Source: UBA4742 sp963734965 (GTDB taxonomy: Bacteria > Actinomycetota > Acidimicrobiia > Acidimicrobiales > Acidimicrobilacustridaceae). Taken from it: a stretch of DNA of 64,000 nucleotides. The translations under genes and the position numbers were made by a program. Below, one piece after another: positions 46,557-55,626 of this stretch (position 1 is the first letter of the stretch; each line of letters begins with the position of its first letter). The stretch spans positions 1,364,001-1,428,000 of the forward strand of contig CAVTJK010000004.1 in NCBI GenBank assembly GCA_963734965.1. The letters run 5' to 3'. A model generated the notes under the pieces. It did not search any database, was not told the origin of the DNA, and worked only from the letters and a program-made list of their open reading frames with translations.

Positions 46557-48473
46557 TCAGTCCAGGACCGGATCGGTGACGGTGTTGCCCAGCCAGCTCT
46601 CGTAGAGGGCGGCGTAGCGCCCACCGGCCGAGACCAACTCGCCATGGGGGCCGCGCTCGACCAACTCGCCATCGGCGAACACCAGCACCAGATCGGCGGC
46701 CTCGGCGGTCGAGAGCCGGTGGGCCACGCTGATCGTCGTGCGTCCGTGGGCCAAGCGACCGAGCGCGTCGGCCAGGGCCCGCTCGGTCTCGGGATCGACC
46801 GCACTCGTCGCCTCGTCGAGGATGAGCAGGCCGGGGTTGGCCAGCTGGGCCCGAGCCAGCGCGACGAGTTGACGCTCGCCGACCGAGAGGTTCTCGCCCC
46901 GCTCGCCGACCTCGGTCGCCAGCCCTTGCGGCAGACGGGCGAGCCACCAGTCCAGGCCGAGGCGCACGAAGGCGGCGCCGACATCGGCGTCGGTCGCTCC
47001 GATCCGCCCCATCCGCACGTTCTCGCCGATCGTGGTGTCGAACAGGAACCCGTCCTGGGGCACCATGCGCACCGCGTCGAATCGTGACGTGGGCGAGATC
47101 TCACGGAGATCCACGCCGCCGAACAGGATGCGGCCCCCGGTCGGATCCGCCAACCGGCACAGGAGCTTCGAGAACGTGGTCTTGCCCGACCCGGTCTCGC
47201 CCACGACGGCCACCGCGGTCCCCGCCGGGATGGCCACGTCGATGCCTCGCAGCACCTGGCCGCCATCGCGATACGCGAACTCGAGCTGCTCGACCCGGAC
47301 CTCGATGGCACCGGCGGGCAGCTCCACACCGGGCTCGGGTTCGATCACGTCGATGGGGACGTCGAACACGTCGAGCACCTTGTGCCAGCCGGCCAACGCC
47401 GTCTGGGTCTGGTCGAGGATCTCGCCCAGCTCGGCGATCGGCACCAGCAGCAGGTTGACCAGGAAGGCGAAGGCGATCAGCGTGCCCGCCTGCAGGCCCC
47501 ATCCAGGCCCCCACCAAGCGCCTACGGCGACCACGCCGGCCAGAGCCAGACCGCCGAAGATGTCGCCGAGCGGGAACATCAGGGCGAAGTAGCGGACGGT
47601 GTGGGTCTCGGCGACGTACTGGCGGCTGATCGACGCCTGGAGGCGGTGGCGCACCCGGTCGCTGATGCCGTAGGCGCGCACGACACCGGCGCCCATCACG
47701 GTCTCGGACACGACCGACAACGTCTGGCCGACCCGGTTGCGCACGACGTCATAGGCACGCAGCTGGCGGCGCTGCAGGAAGCGCAGCAACGGCACCAGCG
47801 GGGCCATGGCGACGACGGTGACGATGGTGAGCTGCCACGAATAGATCGTCATGACGCCCAGCGTCCCGAGGATGATGACGGTGTCGACGACCCAGGCCAC
47901 GCCGCCGTACTGCGCGAACTGGGCGATGGTCTCGACATCACTGGTCACACGCGCCGTGAGCTCGCCGCGCTTGGACTCGTTGTGGTCGGCGATGCTGAGC
48001 GAGTGGATGTGGGCGAAGGCGTTGACGCGCAGGTTGCGCAACATCAGCTCGGCCGACTTCACCAGTCGGATGTAGGTCGCGCGCGCCAGCGTGATCACGA
48101 CGCCGACGATGACCAGCGCCGCCGCGCTGGCGCCGAGGACGAAACCGGGCTGGAACCCGTCCGGGCCGTTGACCCCCTTGTCGAGGATCTGCTGGATCAA
48201 GACGGGCACCACCAGCCGCCCCACCGCCGTCGCCACGGCCATCCCGATCGTGAAGGCGATGCCGGTCCGCAGCTCGGGGCTCACGGCCAAACCCCGTCGC
48301 AGGACCTCGGTGGCCGACACCGAGGGCGTCTCGACCTCGTCGATGTACATGTCGGTCGGGTCGTCGAAGAGCGCGCCAGGCCCGAACCCCAGCGCGGCAT
48401 CGGCGCGGCGCCGCGCCTCGGCCACCGAGACATCGTCTTGGTCGTCGAGCTCCTCGAGCTCCCACGTCGTCAC
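46557..48473 (-). CDS. ABC exporter subunit, non-canonical signature half
   Basis: A 638-residue half-transporter with an acidic N-terminal lead of about 60 residues, six TM segments and a nucleotide-binding domain. Walker A is VVGETGSGKTTF, Walker B LLILDEATSAVDPETE with the catalytic Glu, and the H-loop SVAHRLSTA. The signature is altered to LSVGERQ instead of LSGGQ. It pairs with the gene 15 bases upstream to give one active and one degenerate ATP site, as in heterodimeric drug or lipid exporters. The substrate is unknown. Confidence 0.92.
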   Translation of the reverse strand: MTTWELEELDDQDDVSVAEARRRADAALGFGPGALFDDPTDMYIDEVETPSVSATEVLRRGLAVSPELRTGIAFTIGMAVATAVGRLVVPVLIQQILDKGVNGPDGFQPGFVLGASAAALVIVGVVITLARATYIRLVKSAELMLRNLRVNAFAHIHSLSIADHNESKRGELTARVTSDVETIAQFAQYGGVAWVVDTVIILGTLGVMTIYSWQLTIVTVVAMAPLVPLLRFLQRRQLRAYDVVRNRVGQTLSVVSETVMGAGVVRAYGISDRVRHRLQASISRQYVAETHTVRYFALMFPLGDIFGGLALAGVVAVGAWWGPGWGLQAGTLIAFAFLVNLLLVPIAELGEILDQTQTALAGWHKVLDVFDVPIDVIEPEPGVELPAGAIEVRVEQLEFAYRDGGQVLRGIDVAIPAGTAVAVVGETGSGKTTFSKLLCRLADPTGGRILFGGVDLREISPTSRFDAVRMVPQDGFLFDTTIGENVRMGRIGATDADVGAAFVRLGLDWWLARLPQGLATEVGERGENLSVGERQLVALARAQLANPGLLILDEATSAVDPETERALADALGRLAHGRTTISVAHRLSTAEAADLVLVFADGELVERGPHGELVSAGGRYAALYESWLGNTVTDPVLD

Positions 48474-48488
48474 GTGGACGCCCCGGTC

Positions 48489-50255
48489 TCATAGGCGGCC
48501 ACGATCGCGCGCGTAGCCCGGGACCGTCGCCTTCAACTGGCGATGCGTGCCCTCGGCGGCCACGCGACCCTGGTCGAGGAACACGACTCGGTCGGCCAGC
48601 TCGATGGTCGACACCCGTTGGGCGACCACGAGCGTGGTGGTGGCCAGGTCGCGCCGCAGACCGTCGAGGATCCGCGACTCGACGACGGGGTCGACCGCCG
48701 ACGTCGCGTCGTCGAGGATGAGCAGCCGCGGCCGGCGCAGCAGGGCGCGCGCCAGCGCGACGCGCTGGCGTTGTCCTCCCGAGAGGGTGACCCCTCGCTC
48801 CCCCACCACCGTGGCCACACCCATCGGCAGCTCCGAGACGAAGCGCTCGGCCTGAGCCACGCTCATGGCCCAACGCACGTCGTCGTTGGCGGCCTCGAAG
48901 CCGAGCACGACGTTCTCCCACAGGGTGTCGGCGAACAGGAACGTCTCCTGGAACACGAGCGCCACATCGTGACGCAGCGACGCGGGATCGGCGTTGCGCA
49001 AGTCGACGCCGCCGATGCGCAACGATCCCGTCGTCGGGTCGAGCAGCCGCACCAGCAGCTCGCACATCGTCGTCTTGCCGGCGCCGGTCGAGCCGACGAG
49101 GGCGACGATCTCGCCCGGCGCGATCTGCAGCGAGAGGTGATCGAGCACCGGATGGTCGGCCTCGTAGGCGAAGGACACGTCGTCGAAGGTCACGTCGAGG
49201 GGCCGATCGGGCAACGACTCGGCGCGATCGGGAGGCGGGGCCGGGGCCGGCGCCTCGCGGGCGACGCGGTCGAGGCGCGCCGTGGCCACGACCGAGCGAG
49301 GGATCTCCTCGAGGAAGTAGCCGACGACCTGCACGGGAAAGGCCAGGATGCTGAACAGGGCGATCCCCTGGACCAGTCCACCGGTGTTGATGCGGCCCGT
49401 CGAGATCTCCCACGACCCCAGCAGCAGCAGCAGGATGGCCCCGACGGTCGGCATCCCCTGCAGCACCGGCTCGAAGGATCCACGGAGCCGCCCGACGCGC
49501 ACCCGCGACTGGCGCAGCCGATCGGCGGCCACGCTGACGCGCTCGATCTCCTCGCTCCGCCGTCCGAGCGTCTTGACCACCAGCGCCCCATCGAAGCTCT
49601 CGTGCACGATGCGCGACACCGTGCCCACGTGCTCCTGGACCTCGGTGGCGGGACCCTCGACCCGCTTGGTGTAGGCCTGGTTGAGCACGACCAGCGCCGG
49701 GAAGAACAGCAGGGCCAGCAGCATCATCCAGATGTCGACGAGGGCCAGGCTGACGAGGGCGAACACCACGAGCACGACCACGCCCAAGGTGAAGGGGAAG
49801 GGGCTGATCACCTCGGTGGCGGCCAGCACGTCGTTGTCGGTGTGGGCCAGCAGCTGTCCGGTCGGGTGCGAGCGGTGGTAGTCGAGCGGCACGTCCAGGT
49901 AGACGTTGGTGATCTCGCGACGCCATCGAGCCTGCGTGCGCAGGCGGGTGATACCTCCGAAGTAGCGGCGGAGGGTGATCGATCCGGCCCGCAGCACACC
50001 GATGGCCAGCAGGGCCAGAGCCCCTCCGATGACGGTGCCACCGTCGACCCCGTGGCTGAAGGCGGGTTCGATCACCTGGTCGGTCACCCGTCCGAGCACG
50101 ATCGTCGACGCCACCGCGGCCAGGGCGTACATGGCCGCACCCACCACCGACAAGGCGAAGGTACGAGGTTCGCGGCGCGCGTAGCGCCACACGATCCGCA
50201 CCCCTCGGCGGAAGACGCTGGCGCCGGCGACTCGTTCGGCTCCGTCGGGCGGCAT
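48489..50255 (-). CDS. ABC exporter subunit, degenerate Walker B half
   Basis: A 588-residue half-transporter with six TM segments and an NBD. Walker A is LVGSTGAGKTTM and the signature is canonical (LSGGQRQRVALARAL). The catalytic Glu is replaced by Asp (LLILDDATSAVD) and the H-loop His by Gln (LVVAQRVSTI), so its own ATP site should be slow or inactive. With its neighbour it forms an asymmetric exporter. ATG 50255 is chosen over the much longer frame, whose extra residues are antisense to the lyase gene. Confidence 0.92.
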   Translation of the reverse strand: MPPDGAERVAGASVFRRGVRIVWRYARREPRTFALSVVGAAMYALAAVASTIVLGRVTDQVIEPAFSHGVDGGTVIGGALALLAIGVLRAGSITLRRYFGGITRLRTQARWRREITNVYLDVPLDYHRSHPTGQLLAHTDNDVLAATEVISPFPFTLGVVVLVVFALVSLALVDIWMMLLALLFFPALVVLNQAYTKRVEGPATEVQEHVGTVSRIVHESFDGALVVKTLGRRSEEIERVSVAADRLRQSRVRVGRLRGSFEPVLQGMPTVGAILLLLLGSWEISTGRINTGGLVQGIALFSILAFPVQVVGYFLEEIPRSVVATARLDRVAREAPAPAPPPDRAESLPDRPLDVTFDDVSFAYEADHPVLDHLSLQIAPGEIVALVGSTGAGKTTMCELLVRLLDPTTGSLRIGGVDLRNADPASLRHDVALVFQETFLFADTLWENVVLGFEAANDDVRWAMSVAQAERFVSELPMGVATVVGERGVTLSGGQRQRVALARALLRRPRLLILDDATSAVDPVVESRILDGLRRDLATTTLVVAQRVSTIELADRVVFLDQGRVAAEGTHRQLKATVPGYARDRGRL

Positions 50256-50448
50256 GACTGGTCCATGCTCGCTCAGACCGCGGTGGGGGACGAATCGAGT
50301 TTCGACCCGATCGCCGACGGCCGCGCTCGGTCCCGCCGCTCCGTCGACCGAGCGGGCCCGAATTTCGCGCCCGAGGGGGCTCGGCTCTAGGGTCGCGGGC
50401 ACCCGGGCGGCTGGTCCGGGCACCGGTTGTTCACCGCTGGAGGCCCCG

Positions 50449-51498
50449 TTGCGCAACCCGAAGGACTTCTTCCGCCCCTTGGCCGTCGGGGCGCCCGAGC
50501 CGCTCCGCGAGATCCCCTTCCGGCCGTCACGCGTGATCCACTTCTTCCCGCCGTCGAACCCCAAGATGGTGGCCAAGGTGCCCGAGATGGCGGCGGAGGT
50601 CGACGTCCTGCTCGCCAACCTCGAGGACGCCATCCCGGCCAGTGACAAGGAGGCGGCCCGGGCCGGGCTGGTCGAGGTGGCCCGCACCGCGGACATGGGC
50701 GACACGCAGCTCTGGACCCGGGTGAACTCCCTCGATTCGCCGTGGGGACTCGACGACCTGGTCGCGGCGGTGACCGAAGCCGGACACGCGCTGGACGTCA
50801 TCATGATCCCCAAGGTCGAGGGGCCCGAGGACATCCACTACGTCGATCGGCTCCTGGCGCAGCTCGAGGCCAAGGCCGGCCTCGACCGACCCATCCTCGT
50901 CCACGCCCTGCTCGAGACGGCCCGAGGCGTGGCCAACGTCGAGGAGATCTGCGCCGCCAGCCCCCGCATGCAGGGTCTGTCGCTCGGGCCGGCCGACCTG
51001 GCCGCCAACCGCCGCATGAAGACGACGCGCGTCGGCGGCGGTCATCCCGGCTACCTCGTGCGCCAGGATCCCGATCCCGACGACCCCGACGCACCCCGGG
51101 CCACCTACCAGCAGGATCTCTGGCACTACACGATCGCCCGCATGGTCGACGCCTGCGCCGCCAACGGCATCCTGCCGTACTACGGGCCCTTCGGCGACAT
51201 CAAGGACACCGTCGCCTGCGAAGACCAGTTCCGCAACGCCTACCTGCTCGGGTGTGTAGGCGCTTGGAGCCTCCACCCCGTGCAGATCGACATCGCCAAG
51301 CGCGTGTTCAGCCCCGATCCGGCCGACGTGGCCCACGCCGTCGAGGTCATCGCGGCCATGGGTGACGGGACGGGCGCCATCATGCTCAACGGCAAGATGG
51401 AGGACGACGCCAGCGTCAAGCAGTGCCAGGTGATGGTGAACCTGGCCCGCCAGCTGGCCGAACGCGATCCCGAGCTGGCTGCGACCTACGGCTTCTGA
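50449..51498 (+). CDS. mcl: L-malyl-CoA/beta-methylmalyl-CoA lyase (Chloroflexus-type Mcl)
   Basis: A 349-residue HpcH/CitE-superfamily lyase. From recall it parallels the Chloroflexus malyl/citramalyl-CoA lyase along its length: PLAVGAPEPLREIPFRPSR at the start, NLEDAIP with metal/substrate acidic residues, IMIPKVEGPEDIHYVD, LVHALLETARGVANVEEI, SLGPADLAANRRMKTTRVGG and QQDLWHYTIARMVD. It cleaves malyl-CoA to acetyl-CoA and glyoxylate or works in reverse. The TTG start at 50449 has GGAGG five bases upstream; an upstream extension is antisense-like. It pairs with the next lyase gene. Confidence 0.85.
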   Translation: MRNPKDFFRPLAVGAPEPLREIPFRPSRVIHFFPPSNPKMVAKVPEMAAEVDVLLANLEDAIPASDKEAARAGLVEVARTADMGDTQLWTRVNSLDSPWGLDDLVAAVTEAGHALDVIMIPKVEGPEDIHYVDRLLAQLEAKAGLDRPILVHALLETARGVANVEEICAASPRMQGLSLGPADLAANRRMKTTRVGGGHPGYLVRQDPDPDDPDAPRATYQQDLWHYTIARMVDACAANGILPYYGPFGDIKDTVACEDQFRNAYLLGCVGAWSLHPVQIDIAKRVFSPDPADVAHAVEVIAAMGDGTGAIMLNGKMEDDASVKQCQVMVNLARQLAERDPELAATYGF

Positions 51499-51510
51499 GG
51501 AGTTCCTGAC

Positions 51511-52389
51511 GTGACCGATCTTCCCCGTCCCCGCCGCTCGGTGCTCTACATGCCGGGCGCCAACGAGCGCGCCCTCGAGAAGGCGCGCACCCTGCCGGCC
51601 GACGCCTTGATCCTCGACCTCGAGGACGCGGTCGCGCCCGACGCCAAGCTCGACGCCCGCGATCGAGTCTGCGCCGCCGCCAACTCGGATGGCTACGGCG
51701 CGCGCGAGATCGCCATCCGCGTCAACGGGCTCGACACCGAATGGCACGCCGACGACATCCGTGCCGCCGCCGCCGCGGGACCCGACGCCATCCTCGTGCC
51801 CAAGGTCAACTCGGCGGCCGACGTGCACGCCATCGAGGCCGCCCTCGAAGCCGCCGATGCGGCCGACCGCGTGTCCATCTGGGCCATGCTCGAGACGCCG
51901 GTCGCGGTGCTCCACGCCGAGGAGATCACCAGCGCGTCCGAGCGGCTGACCGTGCTCGTCATGGGCACCAACGACCTGGCCAAGGAGCTGCACGCCGAGC
52001 AGGTTCCAGGCCGGCTTCCCCTGGTCCACGGCCTGTCGGCCTGCCTGCTGGCCGCCCGGCTCGCCGGCAAGGTCATCGTCGACGGCGTCTACAACGACAT
52101 CAAGGACGAGGCCGGGTTCGAGGCCGAGTGCGTGCAAGGACGTCAGCTCGGCTTCGACGGCAAGACGCTGATCCACCCGAGCCAGCTCGAGCCGTGCAAC
52201 CGGGTGTTCGCGCCGAGCGAGGACGAGATCACCCAGGCCCGGCGCATCATCCTGGCCTTCGAGGAGGCCGAGGCCGACGGTCGCGGCGTGGTCACCGTCG
52301 ACGGGCGCATGGTCGAGAACCTCCACGTCGACAACGCCCGCCGGGCCCTGGCCCTGGCCGACGCCATCGCCGAGCTCAATCCGGCCTGA
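51511..52389 (+). CDS. CitE-like CoA-ester lyase or malyl-CoA thioesterase
   Basis: A 292-residue protein of the HpcH/HpaI aldolase-CitE family: RRSVLYMPGANERALEKA, LILDLEDAVAPDAK (metal Asp/Glu), IAIRVNGLDTEW, AMLETPVAVLHAEEI and FDGKTLIHPSQLE. Homologues cleave citramalyl-CoA or hydrolyse malyl-CoA. No citrate lyase alpha or gamma genes are here, so CitE proper is unlikely. The GTG at 51511 lies 12 bases after the mcl stop with GAGGAG upstream, so the two form an operon for glyoxylate or C4-CoA metabolism. Confidence 0.85.
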   Translation: MTDLPRPRRSVLYMPGANERALEKARTLPADALILDLEDAVAPDAKLDARDRVCAAANSDGYGAREIAIRVNGLDTEWHADDIRAAAAAGPDAILVPKVNSAADVHAIEAALEAADAADRVSIWAMLETPVAVLHAEEITSASERLTVLVMGTNDLAKELHAEQVPGRLPLVHGLSACLLAARLAGKVIVDGVYNDIKDEAGFEAECVQGRQLGFDGKTLIHPSQLEPCNRVFAPSEDEITQARRIILAFEEAEADGRGVVTVDGRMVENLHVDNARRALALADAIAELNPA

Positions 52390-52816
52390 CGTCGGGACCG
52401 CGGTCGAAGGTCCAGGTCAGGATCACGCAGGGTTCGGGCGCGGCGGCGCCGCTGCCCCGGTAGGTGGCCAGTGCGGCCGCGTTGTCGCGGTCGGTGCCGA
52501 CCCACATCCCGTAGCACCCGCGCTCGATGGCGAGGGCGCGTAGGCCGTCGACGAGGGCCCGCCCGATGCCGCGCCGGCGATGCTGCTCGTGGACGCCGAG
52601 CTCGTAGACCAGCATCTCGGTGCCCTTGTCGGGATGGGTGATCTCGACGCCACTCACGAACCCGACGTCGACGCCCTCGACCGAAGCCATGAGCAGGTGA
52701 TGCCCCTCGCGCCGCAGGAAGAGGGCCGCCCACTCATAGCGGGATGGCTGGTCGAAGAGCGCTGACGCGGCGACGAGCCGGTGCACATCGTCGGGCCCGA
52801 GGCGGCTGATCTCCAC
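52376..52816 (-). CDS. GNAT-family N-acetyltransferase
   Basis: A 146-residue acetyltransferase with the acetyl-CoA binding segment LVYELGVHEQHRRRGIGRALVDGLRALA (the R/Q-x-x-G-x-G/A motif) and a later IERGCYGMWVGTDRDNAAALATY. The acceptor is unknown; aminoglycoside-type or protein acetylation are both possible. The GTG at 52816 is the likely start since longer frames run into the promoter region of the divergent sigma gene. Its 3' end overlaps the convergent lyase gene by 14 bases. Confidence 0.78.
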   Translation of the reverse strand: MEISRLGPDDVHRLVAASALFDQPSRYEWAALFLRREGHHLLMASVEGVDVGFVSGVEITHPDKGTEMLVYELGVHEQHRRRGIGRALVDGLRALAIERGCYGMWVGTDRDNAAALATYRGSGAAAPEPCVILTWTFDRGPDVRPD

Positions 52817-52879
52817 CGACGCGACTCTACGGTCCGCCGTCGTCGGATCTTCAGAGAAATGAGCGCCGATGAGATGAGC

Positions 52880-52910
52880 TGTCACACGCGGCGAGCTCGA
52901 GCCGTATAAG
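52880..52910 (+). promoter_or_regulatory. ECF-type promoter of sigma gene 1
   Basis: TGTCACAC at 52880-52887 and CGTATAAG at 52903-52910 are separated by 15 bases. The same two boxes with identical spacing precede the second sigma gene. The ATG lies only five bases after the -10-like box, so the transcript would be leaderless. The -35-like box resembles those of ECF41-type promoters from recall. Autoregulation is inference. Confidence 0.75.
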
Positions 52911-52915
52911 CGGTG

Positions 52916-53566
52916 ATGACAACAACGCTCACGGCGGACGAGCCCGACGGCGTCGGCGATGCCGAACTGGTCACCCGGCTGCGGGTCGATCCCGATGCGC
53001 TCGAATTGTTCTACCGGCGCCACGTCACCGAGGTGGCGGCCTTCGTCGCCCGTCGCGTGCGTGACGCCGACTCGGTCGCCGACGTGGTGTCGAACACGTT
53101 CCTGGCCGCCATCAAGGGCTCCGCCGGGTTCGATCCGACGCGTCACGCGGACACGGCTCGCTTCTGGCTGTTCGGCATCGCCCGGCGCCAGATCGCGGAC
53201 CACTACGGCGCGGCCGATCGCCAATCCGAGCTGACCCGACGCGCCCACTCCACTCGGCACCTCTCCGACGACGAGACGGCCCGGATCGACGAGCTGATCG
53301 ACGCCCAACGGCTCGCCCCCGACATCCAGTCGGCACTCGACCGGCTCTCGGCGCCCGTGCGCGACGCGTTCGTGCTCGTGACGCTCGATGGCGTTCCCCA
53401 GTCGGCCGCCGCCGAAGTCCTCGGCATCTCCCACGCCGCGCTGCGGGCCCGACTCACTCGGGCGCGCATCCATCTCCGACGTCACCTGCGCACCAACGCC
53501 CAACTCCGCCTCGGCCGAACCGCTCTGGCGCTACTGCAACTCCACGGAGGCTCCCATGGCATTTGA
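52916..53566 (+). CDS. ECF-family RNA polymerase sigma factor (module copy 1)
   Basis: A 216-residue sigma factor with region 2 (LFYRRHVTEVAAFVARRV then ADVVSNTFLAA) and region 4 (VRDAFVLVTLDGVPQSAAAEVLGISHAALRARLTRARIHLRRHL). No extra C-terminal domain is present. ATG 52916 is chosen over GTG 52913 because it aligns with the start of copy 2 and with the predicted transcript start. The end overlaps the next gene by 11 bases, with GGAGG inside its C-terminus, so the two are coupled. The named ECF group is not assigned. Confidence 0.92.
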   Translation: MTTTLTADEPDGVGDAELVTRLRVDPDALELFYRRHVTEVAAFVARRVRDADSVADVVSNTFLAAIKGSAGFDPTRHADTARFWLFGIARRQIADHYGAADRQSELTRRAHSTRHLSDDETARIDELIDAQRLAPDIQSALDRLSAPVRDAFVLVTLDGVPQSAAAEVLGISHAALRARLTRARIHLRRHLRTNAQLRLGRTALALLQLHGGSHGI

Positions 53567-54839
53567 CGGCAAGTCGCTCACCCCGTTCGACACGCACCTG
53601 CTCGAGGACCTGGAGGCGGCCCAGGCCATCCCATTGGAACCGGACGGCGGATCTCCACCGTCATCGGGCGGACCGCGACGCCGTCGGCGCGACTCGCGGA
53701 TCGGGGCCTGTGCCATGGCCTCGTTCGTGGTGCTGGCCCTGGTGGCCGGCGCCGTCCTGGCCACGGGACAGTCCGGCGGCGGGGGCGGGGGCAGCAAGGT
53801 CGCCATCCACGATCCGCACCTGCGTCACGGCGCGGCGATGCAGCAGGTGCTGGCTGCGGTCGCCCAGACCACGGCCGCCGGCAACTTCGACGTGAGCTAC
53901 CAGTTGAGCGAGACGCTCGGTTCGACCCCACCGGCCACGACCTGCATCGACCCCTCCAAGCTCGCGGGCCTCGCCGCTTCCGACGGCACCTGGAAGGTGG
54001 TCAACGGGGCCAAGTACGTCCCGAAGATCAGCGCGGACGATGGGGCCAAGCACTGCTACACCGAGACGAAGCAGTCGGTGACCACCAGCGGGAAGGGCAC
54101 GGTCACCATCCAGCCCAAGGCCATGGACGTGACGGCCGCCATCCGCGACGACGGCGCGCCGACTGGCCTCGACGTCACCGTCAGCGTGGCTGGCGACAAC
54201 GTGTCCGAGAACAGCACCGCCATCGCGGGGCCATCCCAGCTGCTGTCGACCTTCGCCAGCACGGTCGAGGGAACGCTCGGGCGCAACGAGGGGGCGCTGG
54301 CCATGACGCAGATGGCCAGCCCGAACGGCTACCTGTCCCTCGAGCAGTCGTCGATCACCGGAGCGACGGCGGCCGGCACCGGAACGGTCGACGGCGTGGC
54401 GGTGACCAACTACACGGTCGGGATCGACCTGCATCAGCTGCTCGACACGCCGGGGCTCACCGCGGACGAGACCAAGACGATCACCGACGCTCTCGGCGTG
54501 CTCGATCACCAGGGCCTGACCAAGACCGTCGCCACCATCTCAGTCGACGATCAGGGCTTCATCCGCCAGGTCGTGTCGGTATCGTCGTTCAAGGACGGGG
54601 CGACGGTGACCAGCGCTTCGACCAACTCGAACTTCGGTTGCGCCGGCCAGGCGCCCGGCAGCTGCCCGGCTCCGACCACCACGACCCAGGCTCCGGCCCC
54701 GACCGAGCCCGCCGCACCGACCACCGAGGCACCCGCGACCACGGCGCCGAGCACCACGAGGCCCCCGGCGGCGACCGGGTCGGACCCTCAGGCCACGACC
54801 ACGACCACCCAGCCCGGGGTCGGCGCCAGCTCCCCCTGA
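53556..54839 (+). CDS. Sigma-coupled single-pass membrane protein (module copy 1)
   Basis: A 427-residue protein. The N-terminal cytoplasmic part of about 50 residues holds FDGKSLTPFDTHLLEDLEAA and a basic RRRRRDSR stop. One TM follows (SFVVLALVAGAVLATG), then a Gly-rich linker, an extracytoplasmic beta-rich domain and a Pro/Thr-rich tail. The segment TVDGVAVTNYTVGIDLHQ and GFIRQVVSVSSF faintly recalls LppX/LprG-like folds. It lies where an anti-sigma factor would be, but no zinc ZAS motif (HxxxCxxC) is seen. Anti-sigma or sigma-controlled envelope protein; undecided. Confidence 0.8.
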   Translation: MAFDGKSLTPFDTHLLEDLEAAQAIPLEPDGGSPPSSGGPRRRRRDSRIGACAMASFVVLALVAGAVLATGQSGGGGGGSKVAIHDPHLRHGAAMQQVLAAVAQTTAAGNFDVSYQLSETLGSTPPATTCIDPSKLAGLAASDGTWKVVNGAKYVPKISADDGAKHCYTETKQSVTTSGKGTVTIQPKAMDVTAAIRDDGAPTGLDVTVSVAGDNVSENSTAIAGPSQLLSTFASTVEGTLGRNEGALAMTQMASPNGYLSLEQSSITGATAAGTGTVDGVAVTNYTVGIDLHQLLDTPGLTADETKTITDALGVLDHQGLTKTVATISVDDQGFIRQVVSVSSFKDGATVTSASTNSNFGCAGQAPGSCPAPTTTTQAPAPTEPAAPTTEAPATTAPSTTRPPAATGSDPQATTTTTQPGVGASSP

Positions 54840-54942
54840 GCCGACCCCGCTGACCGCGTCGACCGCGTCGACTCCTCCGGGGGTCGGCGCGGTCCGCGTT
54901 GTCGTCACCGACCGAACCCCTCCGACGACTTTTGGAGGTGGT

Positions 54943-54973
54943 TGTCACACAATCGGCGCTCGAGGCGTATAAG
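54943..54973 (+). promoter_or_regulatory. ECF-type promoter of sigma gene 2
   Basis: TGTCACAC at 54943-54950 and CGTATAAG at 54966-54973, spaced by 15 bases as in copy 1. The ATG is again five bases after the second box. Surrounding bases differ more than the boxes, which supports functional constraint. Confidence 0.75.
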
Positions 54974-54978
54974 GAGCG

Positions 54979-55626
54979 ATGACCATGACGCTCCCGGCGG
55001 ACCAGCCCGAAGGTGTGGGCGATGGCGAGCTGGTCCTGCGCCTCCGGGTCGATCCCGATGCGCTCGAGATCTTCTACCGCCGCCACGTGTCGGCGGTAGC
55101 TGCCTTCGTCGCCCGCCGCGTCGATGATGCCGACTCGGTGGCCGACGTGGTGTCGAACACGTTCCTGGCCGCCGTCAACGGCTCGGCCGGCTTCGACGCG
55201 GCGCGCAGCCCGGACACGGCCCGGTTCTGGTTGCTGGGCATCGCCCGCCACGAGGTGGCCAACCACCACGGTGCCGCCGGCCGCCAAGATGCCCTGGCCC
55301 GACGCGAGCAGGCCAGTCGCCACCTCTCCGAGGACGAGACGGCCCGGATCGACGAGCTGATCGACGCCCAACGGCTCGCCCCCGAGATCCAGGCCGCCCT
55401 GGACCACCTCTCGCCTACCGTCCGCGACGCCTTCGTGCTCGTGACCGTCGATGGCCTACCTCAGTCGGCGGCCGCCGAGGTGCTGGGCATCTCCCCCGCC
55501 GCGCTGCGCGCCCGGCTCGCTCGCGCCCGCATCCATCTGCGACGTCACCTCCAAGACGACGTCCAACGCCTCGGCCCGCCCGCTCTGGCGACTTCGCCAA
55601 TCCCGGGAGGCAGCAATGGTCTTTGA
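54979..55626 (+). CDS. ECF-family RNA polymerase sigma factor (module copy 2)
   Basis: A 215-residue paralogue of the sigma factor at 52916. Long stretches are identical, such as ADSVADVVSNTFLAA, DETARIDELIDAQRLAP and PQSAAAEVLGIS, while the linker between regions 2 and 4 and the last 20 residues differ. Region 4 contains VRDAFVLVTVDGLPQSAA. The same 11-base overlap with the next gene is kept, with GGGAGG upstream of its ATG. The two sigma factors may share or have split promoter sets. Confidence 0.92.
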   Translation: MTMTLPADQPEGVGDGELVLRLRVDPDALEIFYRRHVSAVAAFVARRVDDADSVADVVSNTFLAAVNGSAGFDAARSPDTARFWLLGIARHEVANHHGAAGRQDALARREQASRHLSEDETARIDELIDAQRLAPEIQAALDHLSPTVRDAFVLVTVDGLPQSAAAEVLGISPAALRARLARARIHLRRHLQDDVQRLGPPALATSPIPGGSNGL

